A stretch of 64,000 nt of DNA from Rhabdornis inornatus (lineage: Eukaryota; Chordata; Aves; Passeriformes; Rhabdornithidae), in contig VWZS01002580.1 of assembly GCA_013397075.1 (NCBI GenBank), positions 372,001 to 436,000 of the forward strand, given 5' to 3'. Below, one piece after another: positions 50,031-64,000 of this stretch (position 1 is the stretch's first letter; the number at the start of each line of letters is the position of its first letter). The translations under genes and the position numbers were made by a program. The notes under the pieces were generated by a model that did not search any database, had not been told where the DNA came from, and worked only from the letters and a program-made list of their open reading frames with translations.

Positions 50031-53000
50031 ATTCACACTGCAAGGAAAACAAAGAAAAGAACCCATTTCTCCTCCTTTTTGCTTCAGTGTTCCACTGAAT
50101 TCTGTTTGCCATAGGCTCATCATAACCTTTTGTTCAACACATTTGACAGAATGTGTTCTATCACTGCTGTTACATTTCAGTCCTTGTTGAAAGTGATGCC
50201 CTAGGTGTAAAAAAAGGGGGATTTTAAGTATAAATTCAGGGAAGAAAAATAGCAATTCTTATAGATAGAAACATTAATTGATAGTATCACTCAAATATCC
50301 AATCTTTAAATACTTTTATTATCAGAATTTCCAGTGAACTAGCTGTTCTGCCCAAGACTGAAAGTTATTTGTTCCCTTGATACTTGACAATTATGTAAAT
50401 CAATTATCCTTAATGAAAAGGGGGTTTGTTTACATACCTGCCCTTTTGCACATGCTCAGTTTGATTACACCTTGGCAAAGCATTTCAGCACTTGCTTGTT
50501 CATTATGATTTTTGCCATTATATCTCATAATTCTTCTTTTTAATCATATATTGTTAAATAGTGATGCTTAAAAGAGAGGCTATTGTAAGTAATTTTTTTT
50601 TTAATTAGTACTATTTTAGTAATAGTAACGTAATAATAATTTCCTAATTTCCTACATTTCCTAAACTTTCGAGAAGTTTAAATTCACAGTTCTCATATTT
50701 CTAGCTCTTGGCTATTCAGTTCATCTTGAAGAAGAAATTTCTCAGGTGCCCCAAAATCATTTTTGTTTACTAATGACTTTCTCATGCTGCTACATATGGC
50801 ATTAAAAAGCCACAAAAATGAGATGGAGCACTTAAGATACAGGCTGAAAATAGAAAATAAATCACAAAAAACTTCAAGAATTTACTTTATACTTCTACAA
50901 AAAACCTCAAAGGGGGAAAATATATAAGTTTTATAAAATATATTGATTATATGTGTTACACAAAGATAGAAAATATATGAAACAACCAGCATGGTGCTCA
51001 GGAAAAAAAAAACAACAAAAATTTGCTTTCATTTCTATTTTCTGCTCATCGCTTTTTCAGTTCTTACATTCAGTTGTTTTTCCTAAGAGTGCAAGTGTCC
51101 AACACCACTGCTGTCTTGGAAGACGCTTTGACAGGCTATTCTGAATGTTGTCTTTACAGCATCACAGCCCACTGAAAGAAGAAATTCTGATCATTTTGGT
51201 GGCTCCAGAATGAGAAATATAATTTTTTTGCATACACAGGTAAAAGTGAAAAGTTTATCACCTACATTTAAATACATACCTGCAAGAAAACAAAACAGAA
51301 ATATGGAAGAAGTAATATATATGACATTTTGCATTTACTGTTAAGCTTCTTTATTCACAATATGTCTGTGTGTGCATACACAGATACAAAAGAATAAAGA
51401 ATTAATGAAATTGGAAACACTATTCTTATAAGAAGAAACATGGCTCTAGAGGATATCTGAGCCTGCATCTTTCATCTCTTTTGCACCAATATTCACAGAA
51501 AATTTACTGCTCAAACAGTTGACACAATACAGACTTAAGGCTGAGACCAAAGATACTTTCCCTCTTTCAATACTCACAGGGCACGTAACAAAACATGGGC
51601 ATAGATGTTTCAGGTTCACCAGATGTTTCTATAATAACAGAAACAACTGTTTGTACTGCAATGCAATGTAATACCTACTAGCAGACAATCTGGGAAGCAA
51701 TTTAGAAAATTATGCTATTCCAACCTGCCATTTATTTTCTAAAGGAAACTTAAAACTGATTTTTGATTGGTTTTCATACAGTTATAATTTTTTGGTTCCT
51801 TTGTCTATCAACTGTTAAAATAGGAAAACTAAACTTTCATCTTTAGGCTGTCACATCTGACTTCCAATACAGACATACACGTCCCTAGAAAAAAAAAACT
51901 AGTTGTTGTGCTAAATTTGTCCATCTGATTTCCTTCTGGGATCAGAGTTCCCAAAACTAAAGAGCTCTCTCTTTCAGCAATATCTAAAGGCAAATTAGTT
52001 GAATTTTATGAGATATGTAAATTAGGAAATGTGGAGGCTAGTCTTAGGTTTTCAGACTTCAAAAAATTTTCTTCACTGTGAAAGCCTAATTTCAGTGTCC
52101 ATTATAGAATATAATAGAGATAAAAGATTACAGAATATAAAATATAGAATATAACAGTGATAAAAGATCGTCTTGGTTTTGGAAAATTTGTGGTCATTTT
52201 GTCTTCCTCGCTGCCCTACTTTCTGCTAAAACTTGCTGGCAGTAACATCTGGGATATTTTCTTTATTGTCCAGCATTATATATCTGCTACATGTGTAGTG
52301 AGTACACTGAACTCAAATCATACATCCTTCAATTGTGAGGTATCCTTTTGGGCACCAGGTAAAACTTGCATATACCATCAGCAGATTAAGAGTAATTTCT
52401 CTACGAAGCATAAGAGAGTTTTCATTCCCACTTCATGTAGCAGTGTTTACATATCCAGTACCAGTGGTCATAAGACACAGATAAGTGAATGAGATGCCTA
52501 TGAGTTACACCTTTTTACACAAATAAATATATCTTTTATTTGCTTTTCATGTCAGACTTATTAAAAATATATAAACATTTATTTATGGTAAATAAATGAG
52601 TGAAATTAATAGATAACAGCAATAAAATAAAATAGAACACAGCATTAGGTCATCTGATAGGAAATCCCACAATAAAATTATGGCTGTGATAATTTGAAAA
52701 CTATAATTACCTATAAATTCTTGACTGGCAAAAAGTGCAGAATAGAAGAATCACTATCTAGCATATTTCAAAAATACACCACACATTACTGTATGGATTC
52801 TTTATGAAACTAAATAAAAACTTTCCATTAAACGTAAATTTGTAATCCTTCAGTTCAATTAATACCAAAAATGAAATAATACTTATTTACTTTTTGTACT
52901 GTAATTCAAAACCATAAACATATGGAGATGTTTCCCTGAATTATGGCACACAAAATATGCATTAGCCTGATCAGAATCCCATTTCAGTGGTTCACTAAAT

Positions 53001-56000
53001 GATTTTAAATAGCAACACAATGCGTTGACTACCAGAGAAGTTGGACTTTAGGTTGTGGTTTGGCAATCCAAATGCCAAAATTACATTCCTTTTTGAAAGG
53101 TATAGGGAAAAATTAATCAGACATGGTAAGCAGACAGTTCCTCTCAGCAGTATCTTCTTTAGTTACTGAGTTCTGTCATACATCACTGGAAAGATTTTTC
53201 TTTTCTTCCTAAAAAATAAGGAAACTAAGACTACATCTAAGAATTAGGATGTGTTTGTCTTTTAAGAAAACTATAAACTGTTTTATTTGCCTTACAATCC
53301 AAAATAAAGCAGGAGGGATTTGTATCTTTTTCTAGTTACCAAGTGTTTCTAGATACTACTTGATCATGGATTTGCCACAGGAAAAATAGACATAAACGTC
53401 AAAGAAATCCCAGCGATAAAACACCTACTTAACAAAATAAATCATTGAATGGGTTTTTTTGATCTCTAACAGCATTATTACAATTATTACAGCCTATTCT
53501 TGAGTAGCCTGGAACCATCATTTGGCCTCCAGTGGGTGATAGGAACAGAAATTAAAGAGTTTAGCCAAACAAACAGGGCATTGATTGATTATGGGGATAG
53601 ATGCTTTGATCAATTTATAAGAAGATGAAGTGTTTGAAGCATCATGAAAAGAAATATTTTCTGCAATAAATCTCCAAGAGCTTTCAGAACTGTGATTACC
53701 AGGGGGATTATTTCCCACCGTATCATACAATAGATTTTACAGGCATTTACTTGAAATTCTAAGTACATGGAGCTGGACCAGAAGCCAGGAGCGAAGGATG
53801 CCTTGGAAACAGTCCATATGAGGGTTTTAAAGCTCCTTTCCCTTGCTTTCATATCTATGAAATTAAATAATTTAAAATTATCTGTTCAAAACAATACTTT
53901 CAGGAACAATGTACAACCACTGTCCCGATCTCAGCACTTCCTTTATCTACTATTATCTGTTTCTTCAGCTCCTTACTTTTAAAATAATTTTTCAGCTATT
54001 TTCAACTTTCTCCATCTTCAAAATAATTTTCTCATGTCATTACAGTGCATATTTTATTACTCAGACATAGTAAACTCTGTCTAGCTGTCTCTATTAAAGA
54101 AAGATATAAGATATCATATCCCATTTTTCAATTCTCCATTTATTTAACTACTTTTGTTTCAAAGTTAGATATACCAAATATATACTTGAGAATAGTTCCT
54201 TCCAATAAAAGAGACCCGAGAACTACAGGAAGAAATGATTCCTTTAAAACTAATCCTGTGTTGTCATCCTTTTCCTGCATTTCTTAATGGCTGTTGTACT
54301 AATAGAGTGGGGACACACCTAAACAAGTAGAATTATGCTGTAGTTCTTGACTTTCCTCTGTATTTCTATCTCTGACCACTGTACAATTCCAATTTCCTAT
54401 CTAGCTTTAGATGATTTCATTGGATAGAAATGGAAAGGGGTGATAACAAAAACTAAGCAAAGATAGCATAAAACCAAAGCTAAAAATCTAACACAAATGC
54501 TTCCTTGCATATCAAATCCTCATTTCAGATAGCCTGTTTAAATCTAATTTCATTAATTTATTTGAGGTGTGAAAATATTTTCTTATAATCCTCATCAATA
54601 GGATATGCTGTTCCTATTTTGGAAGTGGTTTTTTCATCCTTATTTTATATGAGTCTCTGATGTGTCTGTTTTTACCTATTTGACGTTATTTTGGTTGGCT
54701 CTGTGAGGTTAAATCAAAGAGATCTGCTAGCCATAATGAGCAGAAAACAAAGTAATGTCATCATTAGGGTATCTTCAGTCAGAATACTAGAATTCCTCAG
54801 GGGAATTGGTGAATCAGTCAGTAAGAAATATCTTTCACCAGCCCATTTCTCAAGGTTAGAAAGACCACTGAACTGTTGAGGACCTGAGCCTGGAGCAAAG
54901 TAGAGCAGAGCATGCAGCAGGAAGGGTCACAGGAAGAGGAAAGTTTGTCTCTCAGTGCCAAGTTAGACAGAGGCCATTGCAATGGTGTGGCAATGAGCTA
55001 AGGTCATTTCTCTAGACTCCAGATCTCAAATAAGTGTTTCAGTAGGTGAGCCCCAGGCTGTTTGCATGCTATGTACTTTGGGGTGAATAAACAGTACATC
55101 TATTTAAAAGATGCTATTCCATGTCTCTGTGATTACTCACGCCCAAGTCTCCTGGAGAAAAGTGTCAACACTGACCATGTTGCACTCTCACAGTCAGAAG
55201 ATTCCAAACACATGAGAAAGCTCCATACTGTGACTGAAGATTTGTAGGGATCCACACAGAAATATTTGAATATATCAAGGGCTGATACCTAGAGATAGTT
55301 ACTTCTCTTAAAAAAAAAACCACAAAGCCCTCTTTTTGTGACCACTAATCAGACTGAGGACAAGCAGTGTTATCATCTGTCTGGGTTAGAAAGATTACCC
55401 TAGCAGGAGAGCCCACAGGACAGAATCTAGAAGAGAGCTCACAGGTGCAATTTACCCATAAGCAGTCAAAAGAAAAAGAAAGACGTGAAAAAAGAATGGC
55501 TTCATATGAAATATTTTGATATTACAGAAATTAAACAAAAAGGTGACACAATTCATTTTGAAACATTCCTGTCAAAAATGGTGTCGAAAACAATGCAGTC
55601 CCACAAGATGGTTCAGTTTTCTTTAGAAAAATGCTGTTTTGTCAGAATTGCTCAGGGTGATACTTTTCATCCAGATTTACAGCTGTGGCAGTAACTGCCT
55701 CTTGACATTAATATTGTTCCTCCATAACATCTGTCAATCTCAAGATAAGATACTTTACTACAACAGTATCATCACTACTGTCTTGGCTTACAAATGGAAG
55801 AAATAGGGACATAGATGGGGCCAAAGGACATCGTTCTTATACCAGGGTGCTTCATCAATGGAAACAGAAATGGAAACAACATTTGTGCCATACCCAGAGG
55901 ACTAGACCATGGAGGGGCTGTCACAGCTGCCTTGAGGGCAGCCACTGGCACCACAGACACCATTCACTCTGCCTGCACCTACATACTGTTGTGGCTTCCA

Positions 56001-59000
56001 CACCACCAGGGACCTCAAGGCCTCTAGCTACCACTCTTGCTGTTCCCTCACTCCTTAAGTGAAACTGCCTATACAAACTATTAGTAAGGTTTTCTTTAAA
56101 AAGGAAACAACCTGTATTCACAATCAAGGCAAGAAAGAAGACATCCTTTCCAGTTACAGTAAAATTAATCTAGAGCCATGCATCATTCATCTTAGTTCTA
56201 GTTCTGTAAATTAAACACAGCAGAGGAAATATTACTGGGATACATGTAACACAGCATCTCCTGCTAACCATCTTCCCATCCATCCAACACTACAGCACCC
56301 AAAAGATCAAAGCTCCCATTTGCACCTGAGTAGTTCATGCAAGTATTGGTACTCAGAGGCTGGGACTATACTAAGTTTCTAATTTCTTATAATTTCACTG
56401 TGTGAAAAACCATACAGCAGACCCGGGTGACATCTGCTGCCAGTATTCACTAGCACAGAGAACAAGCACCACGAGTTTATTTCCATACTTGTTTTCTGTT
56501 AGAAACTGTCCAAATTCCTTAACTTTCTAAAACAATTTATTTGTGGACACGTCTCAGCTTTCCACACTGAAATCCCATGACAGGCATGATATATCTCTGT
56601 TTATAATTCATATTTTTTTATTTAGACTAAGATATGATATGCACTTACATGGTGCATTGAGCTATGCAACTCCAAATTCAACAAAGCCCTACAGATTTAC
56701 TTATAATATTGTTAGCTGTTATTTTGATGATAGTGTCTTACTGTATTAAAAGGGAGATTTCACTTTTTTATAATAATTATTTTGGTGAACTTTCTGCCAA
56801 GGCCCAAGAAAATCCTTTGTCTATTTCACAAATTTTATGTCTACTAGCCAAACTAGGTCCTACTCCTTTTAGCACCTCCAGATTTGGTTTCTTCATTATA
56901 ACATCTCCAGATCTGTAAATTAATGTTCTAGCATATCTCTTCTCTTAGTAAGAAAAAAAGCTCAAGTTCAAATCATATCAGAATTTAAAAATATAAAATT
57001 ATCATATTAAAGGTTGGGAGTTCTATTAAAATCAAGAACATGTTACAAATTATTCTGGAACATTCAGTTTTACAATTTCACTTCTCAATGAGAAAAGGCT
57101 GGCATGCTATTAGCACAGAGAGCATAAAGTACCTGATACAGCAGAGTAAAAACTGTGAAACAACAAACAGTGAACCTTCTGATAGCATGGGGCAAATGTG
57201 TATAGAAATGTCAAATGATACCCCAGGGATTAATACTCTACAAATAAACATTAAAAAAACCCCATGAGTTAGAAAACAGACACTAGAAATATTTGAATAC
57301 TCTTTTCATCTTTCAGATAATAATCTTATCTGACAGACCTGTAATCTTTTTTCCTTGTTGTTGTTTATGCATTCATAAATAAAATCTGTCACAGTATTCA
57401 TCTTCAGTGAAGACTCAGAATCATTGTATTTTTGGATGGTGTCATTAGTGCTGGTCTCATTTGTGTCTAGAAATGTTTTGGTTGCTGTGGAATACAATGC
57501 ATTAATTAGAAATTCCTCTCCCAGTTGCAGTGGAAAAGATTTAGTCAGTGTTACAATAACAGTGCAAAAGAACTTGGAACAAAAAAAAACAAAACAGAAA
57601 GCAATTAAAAATTAAGAATCATCCAGCATTTCTCAAATTGCAGTTTCTTAATACATGCTTTAATAAACTGACTGCTGTATTTTAAAAGGCATTTCTAGAA
57701 GGGCTTGATGCCACATACAGCAAGGCAGGTGGTGCCAGTTCAGTCAGCTTGCTATTGATTGCTTCTTCCTTGCCAGAGTCTGCTATGGGCAGTGCAAAAA
57801 ATACACAAAAGCTGACCTTTTCCTCAGGGGAACTGAAATGTCACCAATCAGATCTAGGTATTCAAAACGAAATTTAGCTTCTTGAAGCATAGTTTTGACA
57901 GATGTCTCTCCAACTGAAGCTGTGGTCTGAAAGGCCCTGTTCATGCATGCCACCAATGCTTAGCATGCAGTCGTAGCAGACATCAGACACCATTGTTTTT
58001 CCTCATGTAAACTGGAGAAAGGATCAGAATCCAGGTCTATCTGTCTCTAGAATTTGGGATGATCACTATCATGTTCCCTGTCTCTGAAATATCATATTAT
58101 TTGTTGCAAAAGGTTCAGTCCAGACAGGCTAGTTCAACTTTTCTGGGTTAGGTTACTTTCCTGACAGAGAAAACGTGAGGTTTACCTCAGTCAGAGAAGG
58201 TATTGAATATTCATCTTCCATATCTTGTGGGAATTGTGGGGCAAAAAGTAAAAAGTGAGCTTTGCTCAGTTATTTGAAAGATCAGTAGAGGTCCCAATTT
58301 TCAACCCTGACTAGTGTGTCTGAGAACAAAGGCAAGGTCTTGGATCCATTAGGATAGTCAGCTTGTCTCACTGGCCACTCATGATTGCTACCTATACTGG
58401 TTCTAACTCACCCAGGTCATGTTTCAAGGAGCCTCAGAATCTGCCTACATGAGTGGATGGAATTGAGCTTTGCCTGCACCCTGAGCTCCTCAGACATTGC
58501 TCAAGTCAGTAAAGGTGCTTTATTCAGTGCTGTGGTGTGTTCACATTACTAAGGCTGAACCAGGACCCAGATCACTCACTGAAAGGTTTCCGCAGAGCCA
58601 AAATCAAAGACCGTGCGTCCTTTCTTCATCTCTTACCATTGTGTACAAGTTCAAGGCACAACCAACCCATTTAGTGGTAGGCAGCACTATGCCATAATCC
58701 ATCAGAGGATGTTACCTTTCCATTTAAAGTAATGGAGAGATATATTGCAGTCAGGCTTACTAATCAGTCACTGTAAAAATAACTTGGCTAAAGTCCTGTT
58801 GCCTAACAACGGTAATAACCTTGCTTTCTACATGGCTTCTAGGGTAATTTACAAAAGAAATCTAATAACTTTAACCAAGAGAAAAGCAATACTTCACTGA
58901 AAGTAGTAACTAAATAGTTACCATGTCTTCCATTTCACAAATGAAATATTTTCTTTTTTTTCCACCATCTTCCTTAGGAAACAAGTTTTCCATTTCATCC

Positions 59001-60404
59001 CTATGCATATGCACAAACAAGTGGGAACATTCACCTTTTGTCTGTTGGTTCCCTCCTAAATACTTTCAAACCTGTAGGAAATCTTAACCACACTGGGAAA
59101 ATAGTAAGAGACTGAACAGGTATTGCAATTTTAAAATCAGCAAAACAGTGGAAGAGAATGAGCCTTGAGGGATTAACAGAGCATGAAATTACTTTCCCTT
59201 ACATCACATAACATCTGTACAGGGGGAAACATTTTGATTGTCCCAAACACAAGGACAGCTTTGATCAGCTGCAACAGACTGCTAAAAACCTGACTACAAG
59301 ACAGACATCTGTGCATCCACACTCCGTTTGTCCCACTGCTGATGAAGGCACAAGCAGACATGGACATAATGGATATGACTGGATGACTGGCTTTTCTCTC
59401 TTCCTACCCTAGCAGGAATATTATGTCACCAGCACACTACCTGTGATTCCTGAGCTGGAGGACTAAGGGGAGATACTGTTATCTGGTTTCTGAGGAGGTT
59501 TTCTCAGTCTGAATGTAGCATTGAGCTGGTGTTAGTGAAAGCAGGGCCTTTAAGATCTCAGATCTGCTTTTTCATAGATGGGCAGAAAGATATAACAGAT
59601 AAAGTCCTTTGATGTCAGTCTCTTGTAGCAAGCCCACAGAAAAGCAGGTTTCTAATGTACTGTCTACTTCAACAGTTAAGAAAATGCAGAATTCTGAAAA
59701 TATAATTGGATCTAGTACTCATATACCAGGATAGATAATGATCTTCTTAAGCAAAAAACCCAATGGTAAACAATTTCTTAAAACATACATATTCTTTCTA
59801 GAAGCCATATTTTAAGAGATATGAGGCATATGTGGCTTTCCTTTCAGCACTTAATAGAAATTTAAAAGACACTAAAGGGTGAAGCCTACGCGCCATAATT
59901 GCACAGACTGCCATTTGTATGATTTTACACTTTCCAGTCACAAACCATTTTCAAGGAGAAATGTTGCTGTTCACTGTAACGAACTTCAGGAATATAATTA
60001 CTTTTAGAGTGAAAAACTTTTTTTTTAATATGAAAACTTCTATTAAAAAAAAAACCACCTTGTTTAATTAGAGTATAAGAACAGGAAACAGAAAAGTGAT
60101 TAAAATAGTAAAATATTAGTATTTTCCTGACAGAGTTGGCCACTTCAAGCACTACCTCTGTGGTTGGAAATACATAATTGCAGTAGTAATAGAGAAAATT
60201 ACCATTACTACTGCCTTCTCGCAGAATATTCACAACTGCTTAAAATGGGATATGAAACATTCACATTAATAAATGAGAAATAAATGCCATTTCAATATTA
60301 ATCACCAATGTTGTAAACAGTGACTTACAGAACATAAATGAAAAAGAGTAATTTGAAAGATCAGTTATGGACAAATATTAGATTATCCTTATTTATGAAA
60401 AATC
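50031..60404. other. long AT-rich non-coding stretch
   Basis: About 10 kb without a supportable gene. The longest open frame is 111 codons (52157-52492, plus), lacks any motif and follows directly on a tandem duplication. A/T runs occur near 50589, 51003, 51888, 55311 and 57583. The interval 55810-56060 is less AT-rich, with overlapping short frames on both strands, and I could not identify it. Confidence 0.5.
52103..52170. repeat. imperfect tandem duplication, 40-bp period
   Basis: The sequence TATAGAATATAA followed by a GATAAAAGAT word occurs at 52103-52128 and again at 52143-52168, with a few substitutions. A shorter AGAATATAA copy lies between them (about 52132). It is a small AT-rich tandem duplication. 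Confidence 0.85.
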
Positions 60405-60704
60405 CTAAAATATCAAAGTGACTTCACACTCCCATCTGCATTCTGCAGCTTGACAATATCTGACCAGTTCTTCCAGCAGGGCAATTATTTCTGTCATCTC
60501 ATCCATTAGGTGCGATGTACCCATCTTCTTAAGAAACTCTTTTACCTTCAGTTGGTAGATATATGATATCATCTCACACAGATTTTTACCTGAAATTTGT
60601 GGGGATTTGGCCATGGTTTCAACAAAAAAAATCAAACTTGTCAAGAAAAAGCTTGACCATTCCATTACTCCTTTTCTCTCAGCCCAATCCATTTCTCTGC
60701 ACAT
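60405..60704 (-). other. unidentified open frame, signal-peptide-like start
   Basis: A 99-codon minus-strand frame that I do not recognise. From an internal methionine (residue 14) the sequence MEWSSFFLTSLIFFVETMA reads like a secretory signal peptide or membrane anchor. A second internal ATG (residue 31, at 60614) has a strong ACCATGG context. The body is rich in Leu, Met, Glu and Lys and looks amphipathic-helical, with cysteines in the LCEM, YCQ, ECR and ECE contexts. The frame ends at a stop rather than at a clear splice donor. A CAG-GTAAAA junction (60586-60595) could be a weak donor or acceptor inside it. Base composition matches the flanks. It may be chance, a decayed exon or an exon of a small secreted protein. 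Without conservation or transcript data I would not annotate it as a gene. Confidence 0.2.
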
Positions 60705-63700
60705 TCTACATCACTGCTTCCTGTGCATTTTTTTAATTTTTTTAATAAAATTTATTCAGGGTCACATCCAACTCTGTCTGCATCTTAATAAAATTCTAGA
60801 CATTTTCTTCTTTGGCTGCTGCTCAAAGATGAATGTTCATCAATGGGTTTAGCTCTATTATGTAAAGGCCTGAGTTGCATAGTCTCTAGCAGGAAGTTCT
60901 GCACAATTTGGTCCAGGAAGACAGTGGCTCTGTGTATCTGAGGATTAGTTAATTACTCTTATCTTACATTCCAGGAAAGAATCTCTAAATAATTCCTTCT
61001 CAGCAGCTGTTTAATACTCCTCCAAGACATGTAAACATGTTTCTTTCATTTCCTATGTGCTAAGAAGTAGCAGGGCTTATTAGAGATGACATCAGACATT
61101 TTAGTTTGGCTGAGGTTTACTGAGTGTGAAAGAGGAGGTTCTGACCCTCTCCTTTCACCCTCCTCTTATGCTCCAACTTCTAGAGCAGTCTCAGGAAAAT
61201 GGTAGAACTCTATCCTGGTAGTTAAAAAGGGAAATATAATAATCTATCTGATTTACCATTCAACCAGCTTAAGAGAAGCAGGGAAATCTGGTCCTGGAAG
61301 GGGGACAGGAAGAGAAGACAGCAAGGAAAATAAGACTGAAAATTATCTTGAACTATTAACTCAGCCTATGCCATTAAGTTATGTTGTGCAACTTCATCCT
61401 AACATATCAAAAAGTACCTCACTTGGACCATATTGAATGAAGCACAGTAGGCAATTGCTGCTCTTTTCCCAGAAATTCTGAATTAAGAAGCCTTGGCTTT
61501 CATACCATTCCATTTAGAAAGGCAGCAGAAGAGACTGTAAAATGGCATGAACTCACAATCTGATCAACATACAGGTCCCTTACATCAGAAAAAAAACAAA
61601 ATTATAGCAAAAACCATAAAGGCTTCATAAACATGCAACTTTTTCCTTCCATTTCACTTTAAATTTTCAAAAGATTATGCTTGCAGTGATCAAGCAATGT
61701 ATATTTCAATATATGGCTGGATTTTCATATTTTAAATCAAATTAAGTAAACTTTGAAATAGCAGAATCTTTTATAATCTCTCAAACAATAAGAAAATACC
61801 CCAAAATCCGATAAATTCCCCAGTGACACTATTGCTGTTCTATATCTCCTGAGACTGATTTTCAGAACAATAAATGTTTAACAGGAATGTATTTCTGCTC
61901 ATAAACAATACTCTGTCAGAAAGATTGCACAGTACAATGCACAAGCAGCAAAGAGTTATGAATTAAACAATACATTTTATCTCCACAGTCTGAGGAGAGC
62001 ATGTATAACATAGAATTTTCAGTTTGAAAATTCTATGCCATTTTCCTGTAAGCTGAGCATTATGCATATCAGCCTTGCATATACATGAGACAAATATATA
62101 GATTGATGGTACCACAGCTAAAAAGCAGGATAATGAATGACAGAAAAAAGACTTGGAGACTCTTATGCCCTGAAACACATGAACCGAATGCCATAAAATA
62201 TGAATATCAAGGAATAATTAACGTCCTTTAATTAAACCTGTTGCTGCTACAAGCAATGTACAGCTTACTACTTTCCATAGGCTACTTAGATGAAAGAACA
62301 GAATATGCTTGTTTGTAAGACAAAACTTGACTTTAAAGGATGATAGAGTGGGTTAAAATTTCAGCAATGTATTGCATCAGATGAAGTCCATGTTAAACTT
62401 TAGTTGAATTTCAGCAAAGATGCTACTTGTTGCCATGACAACGGCTGAAGCAAGAGATATTGACAAAAGAGAATTCTACATTCCACATAAAGACTGAGTT
62501 ATGCGTTAGCACAGACAAAAGAGTAGTAAATGGCCTCTGTCTTCTGAACTTCATGAATACAAACACCTCAGAGTCAGACTAGAAAGGATAGTTTTTCTGC
62601 TCAGTATAGAGAACAATATATATGACAAATAGTTGACATTGCAGATCTCTGTTCTCGAATAGCTCACCCCTCACATTGGATCTATAAACACCATCTGTGT
62701 TCGCTGAAGAAACATTTCCAGAAATAGATGAGTCATATACCATTATCTCTTGTCAGAACACACCAGATAGATTTGTATCAAATGATAAACAAAACAACAA
62801 GCTAATGTCCTAGAATCTATCCCAAGACCTATAAAGTAATTGCTTACATAGAATGGATAAAAAACATTGTGAGTTTATTTTCATTATGATGACCAACTAA
62901 TCTAGGTTTTCAATACTCCCTGCTTGTTTATTACTCTACCACTAAACATGCCTAAATTGCACCTCTCAGCATACACCCTTCTGGGATTTTACTCAAAGTC
63001 TCATAGTTTGAACATATACTAGAAGACCTGAAAGATACTACTGATATATTATCTTCCATGGTTTTCAAACTGAACAGTAGAAGAAAAGGGACAAGGAACA
63101 CCCAGTAAAGCATACCAAATCAGAGATTTTTTCACTAGCATAGGTCGAGAGGTTTCAGTATCCATGAATGACTTGCACCAGTGCATATGGTTCTTGCAGC
63201 TGCCTTCTATGACAAAATCACAGCTTAGATAAGAGCAGCATGGGCAAAGCCATGCACTTGTGCATACAAGACAAACATTGTTCAAAAGACCTTACAAAAG
63301 CACAAACAAGAAAGATAAAAGGTGGCAAGACAAGGAAACCCAGAGGAGTAATTTGCCTGGCTAGACCCAGCATTCCCAACCGGTCAATCACTTCCCAGCC
63401 TCTAAGGGAATGATCAAATTGCTCAAAGGACCTTTCTTCAAGGAAGCAGCCATGAGCCTTTGTCTGGGCTAAAGCACAGATCCTTCTTTCACACTCTGAA
63501 TTTGCTGAGCTGAGGCCAGCTGAAATCTGAGCTTGATGTATTCATATTGTTTTACTTTCCTACTTTGCATGAGAATATTTTTTTTCTAATTAATATTTCT
63601 ATGAATAAATTTCAGACAAGGAATTATATATCTTGAATAAAATGCTGCTTTCCATGAGGTAAAATGCAGTGGGTATATAAGGCTATGCTACCCATATTTA

Positions 63701-64000
63701 AAGTGTACCTTCCAAAGGGCTCCTTCTGTCTAAAAACAGCATGTATCCTGAATAAGAGAGCTGGATAAAAGAGTGAGAGTTGATCAAAGAGTACAAGAAT
63801 TGATCTTTATTTCTGAGAATCACAAGTGTGTTGCAAAACTTCCTAAATAGGGAATAGTCTTATGAACTAACCCAGAAAAGGTTTTGCAACGTGGAGACAG
63901 AACACATGGACATGACTCTATCAGCAATAAAGAATGAATTGTTGAAAGACATATTTTGCAAATGACATACACTACCAATATGAAGACAAAAAATTAGAAT
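60705..64000. other. AT-rich non-coding stretch to window end
   Basis: No gene is visible. Open frames are at most 81 codons and lack motifs. One small hairpin (62009-62037) is listed separately. Confidence 0.5.
62009..62037. repeat. 13-bp hairpin, 3-nt loop
   Basis: Arms 62009-62021 and 62025-62037 are perfect reverse complements around a 3-nt loop. The arms are AT-rich, but 13 exact pairs with such a tight loop is more than most hairpins here. It could be a template-switch product. Confidence 0.85.

Noticed and set aside
52157..52492. 111-codon plus-strand open frame
   Set aside because: It follows directly on an AT-rich tandem duplication, has no motif and its composition resembles translated non-coding DNA.
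55815..56062. Overlapping short frames on both strands in a less AT-rich interval
   Set aside because: No domain is recognisable; probably an eroded repeat or chance.
1..64000. CRISPR arrays, bacterial operons, insertion sequences, rRNA genes
   Set aside because: No regularly spaced repeats, no prokaryotic gene packing and no rRNA-like sequence. The CR1 and LTR content indicates a bird nuclear genome.

Overview
This window looks like vertebrate nuclear DNA, most likely from a bird and probably a passerine. It is AT-rich, has no long open reading frames and no operon-like gene packing, and carries several degraded copies of the avian CR1 LINE. It also has two LTR-type insertions, and one of them begins with the terminal motif I associate with songbird endogenous-retrovirus LTRs. 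I could not identify a protein-coding exon of any known gene. The window is best read as intergenic DNA or the inside of a very large intron. The species assignment is pattern recognition only.

Layout. Positions 1-11240 are AT-rich non-coding DNA, interrupted by a GC-rich, CpG-poor block (about 1313-1735) and an assembly gap (2050-2127). A perfect 29-bp inverted repeat with an 8-nt spacer sits at 11241-11306, followed by a short old CR1 remnant on the minus strand (about 11415-11525). From 11526 to 32881 the DNA is unremarkable apart from small palindromes (19802-19830, 22668-22686, 28750-28775) and a CATA microsatellite (28567-28597). A GC- and CpG-rich LTR-like insertion occupies about 32882-33580. 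A weak ancient CR1 remnant lies near 36410-36625, and short tandem duplications occur at 41589-41629 and 41782-41821.

The only repeat-dense interval is 43518-50030. It holds a CR1 3' segment on the minus strand (43518-44395), a GC-richer unidentified block (46140-46440), and a long 5'-truncated CR1 with reverse-transcriptase remnants on the plus strand (about 46500-47790). It also holds an LTR-like module on the minus strand with CCAAT, TATA and poly(A) signals in order (about 48449-48942), and a third CR1 3' segment on the plus strand (about 49466-50030). From 50031 to the end the DNA is again mostly plain, with a 40-bp-period duplication at 52103-52170 and a hairpin at 62009-62037. One minus-strand open frame (60405-60704) has a signal-peptide-like start and a helical, cysteine-containing body, but I do not recognise it.

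No genes work together here. What the sequence supports is a history of retroelement insertion and local duplication in a gene-poor region. I found no convincing new biological system. The best candidates for follow-up are the perfect inverted repeat at 11241, the compact LTR promoter/poly(A) module at 48.5 kb, and the unexplained open frame at 60.4 kb.
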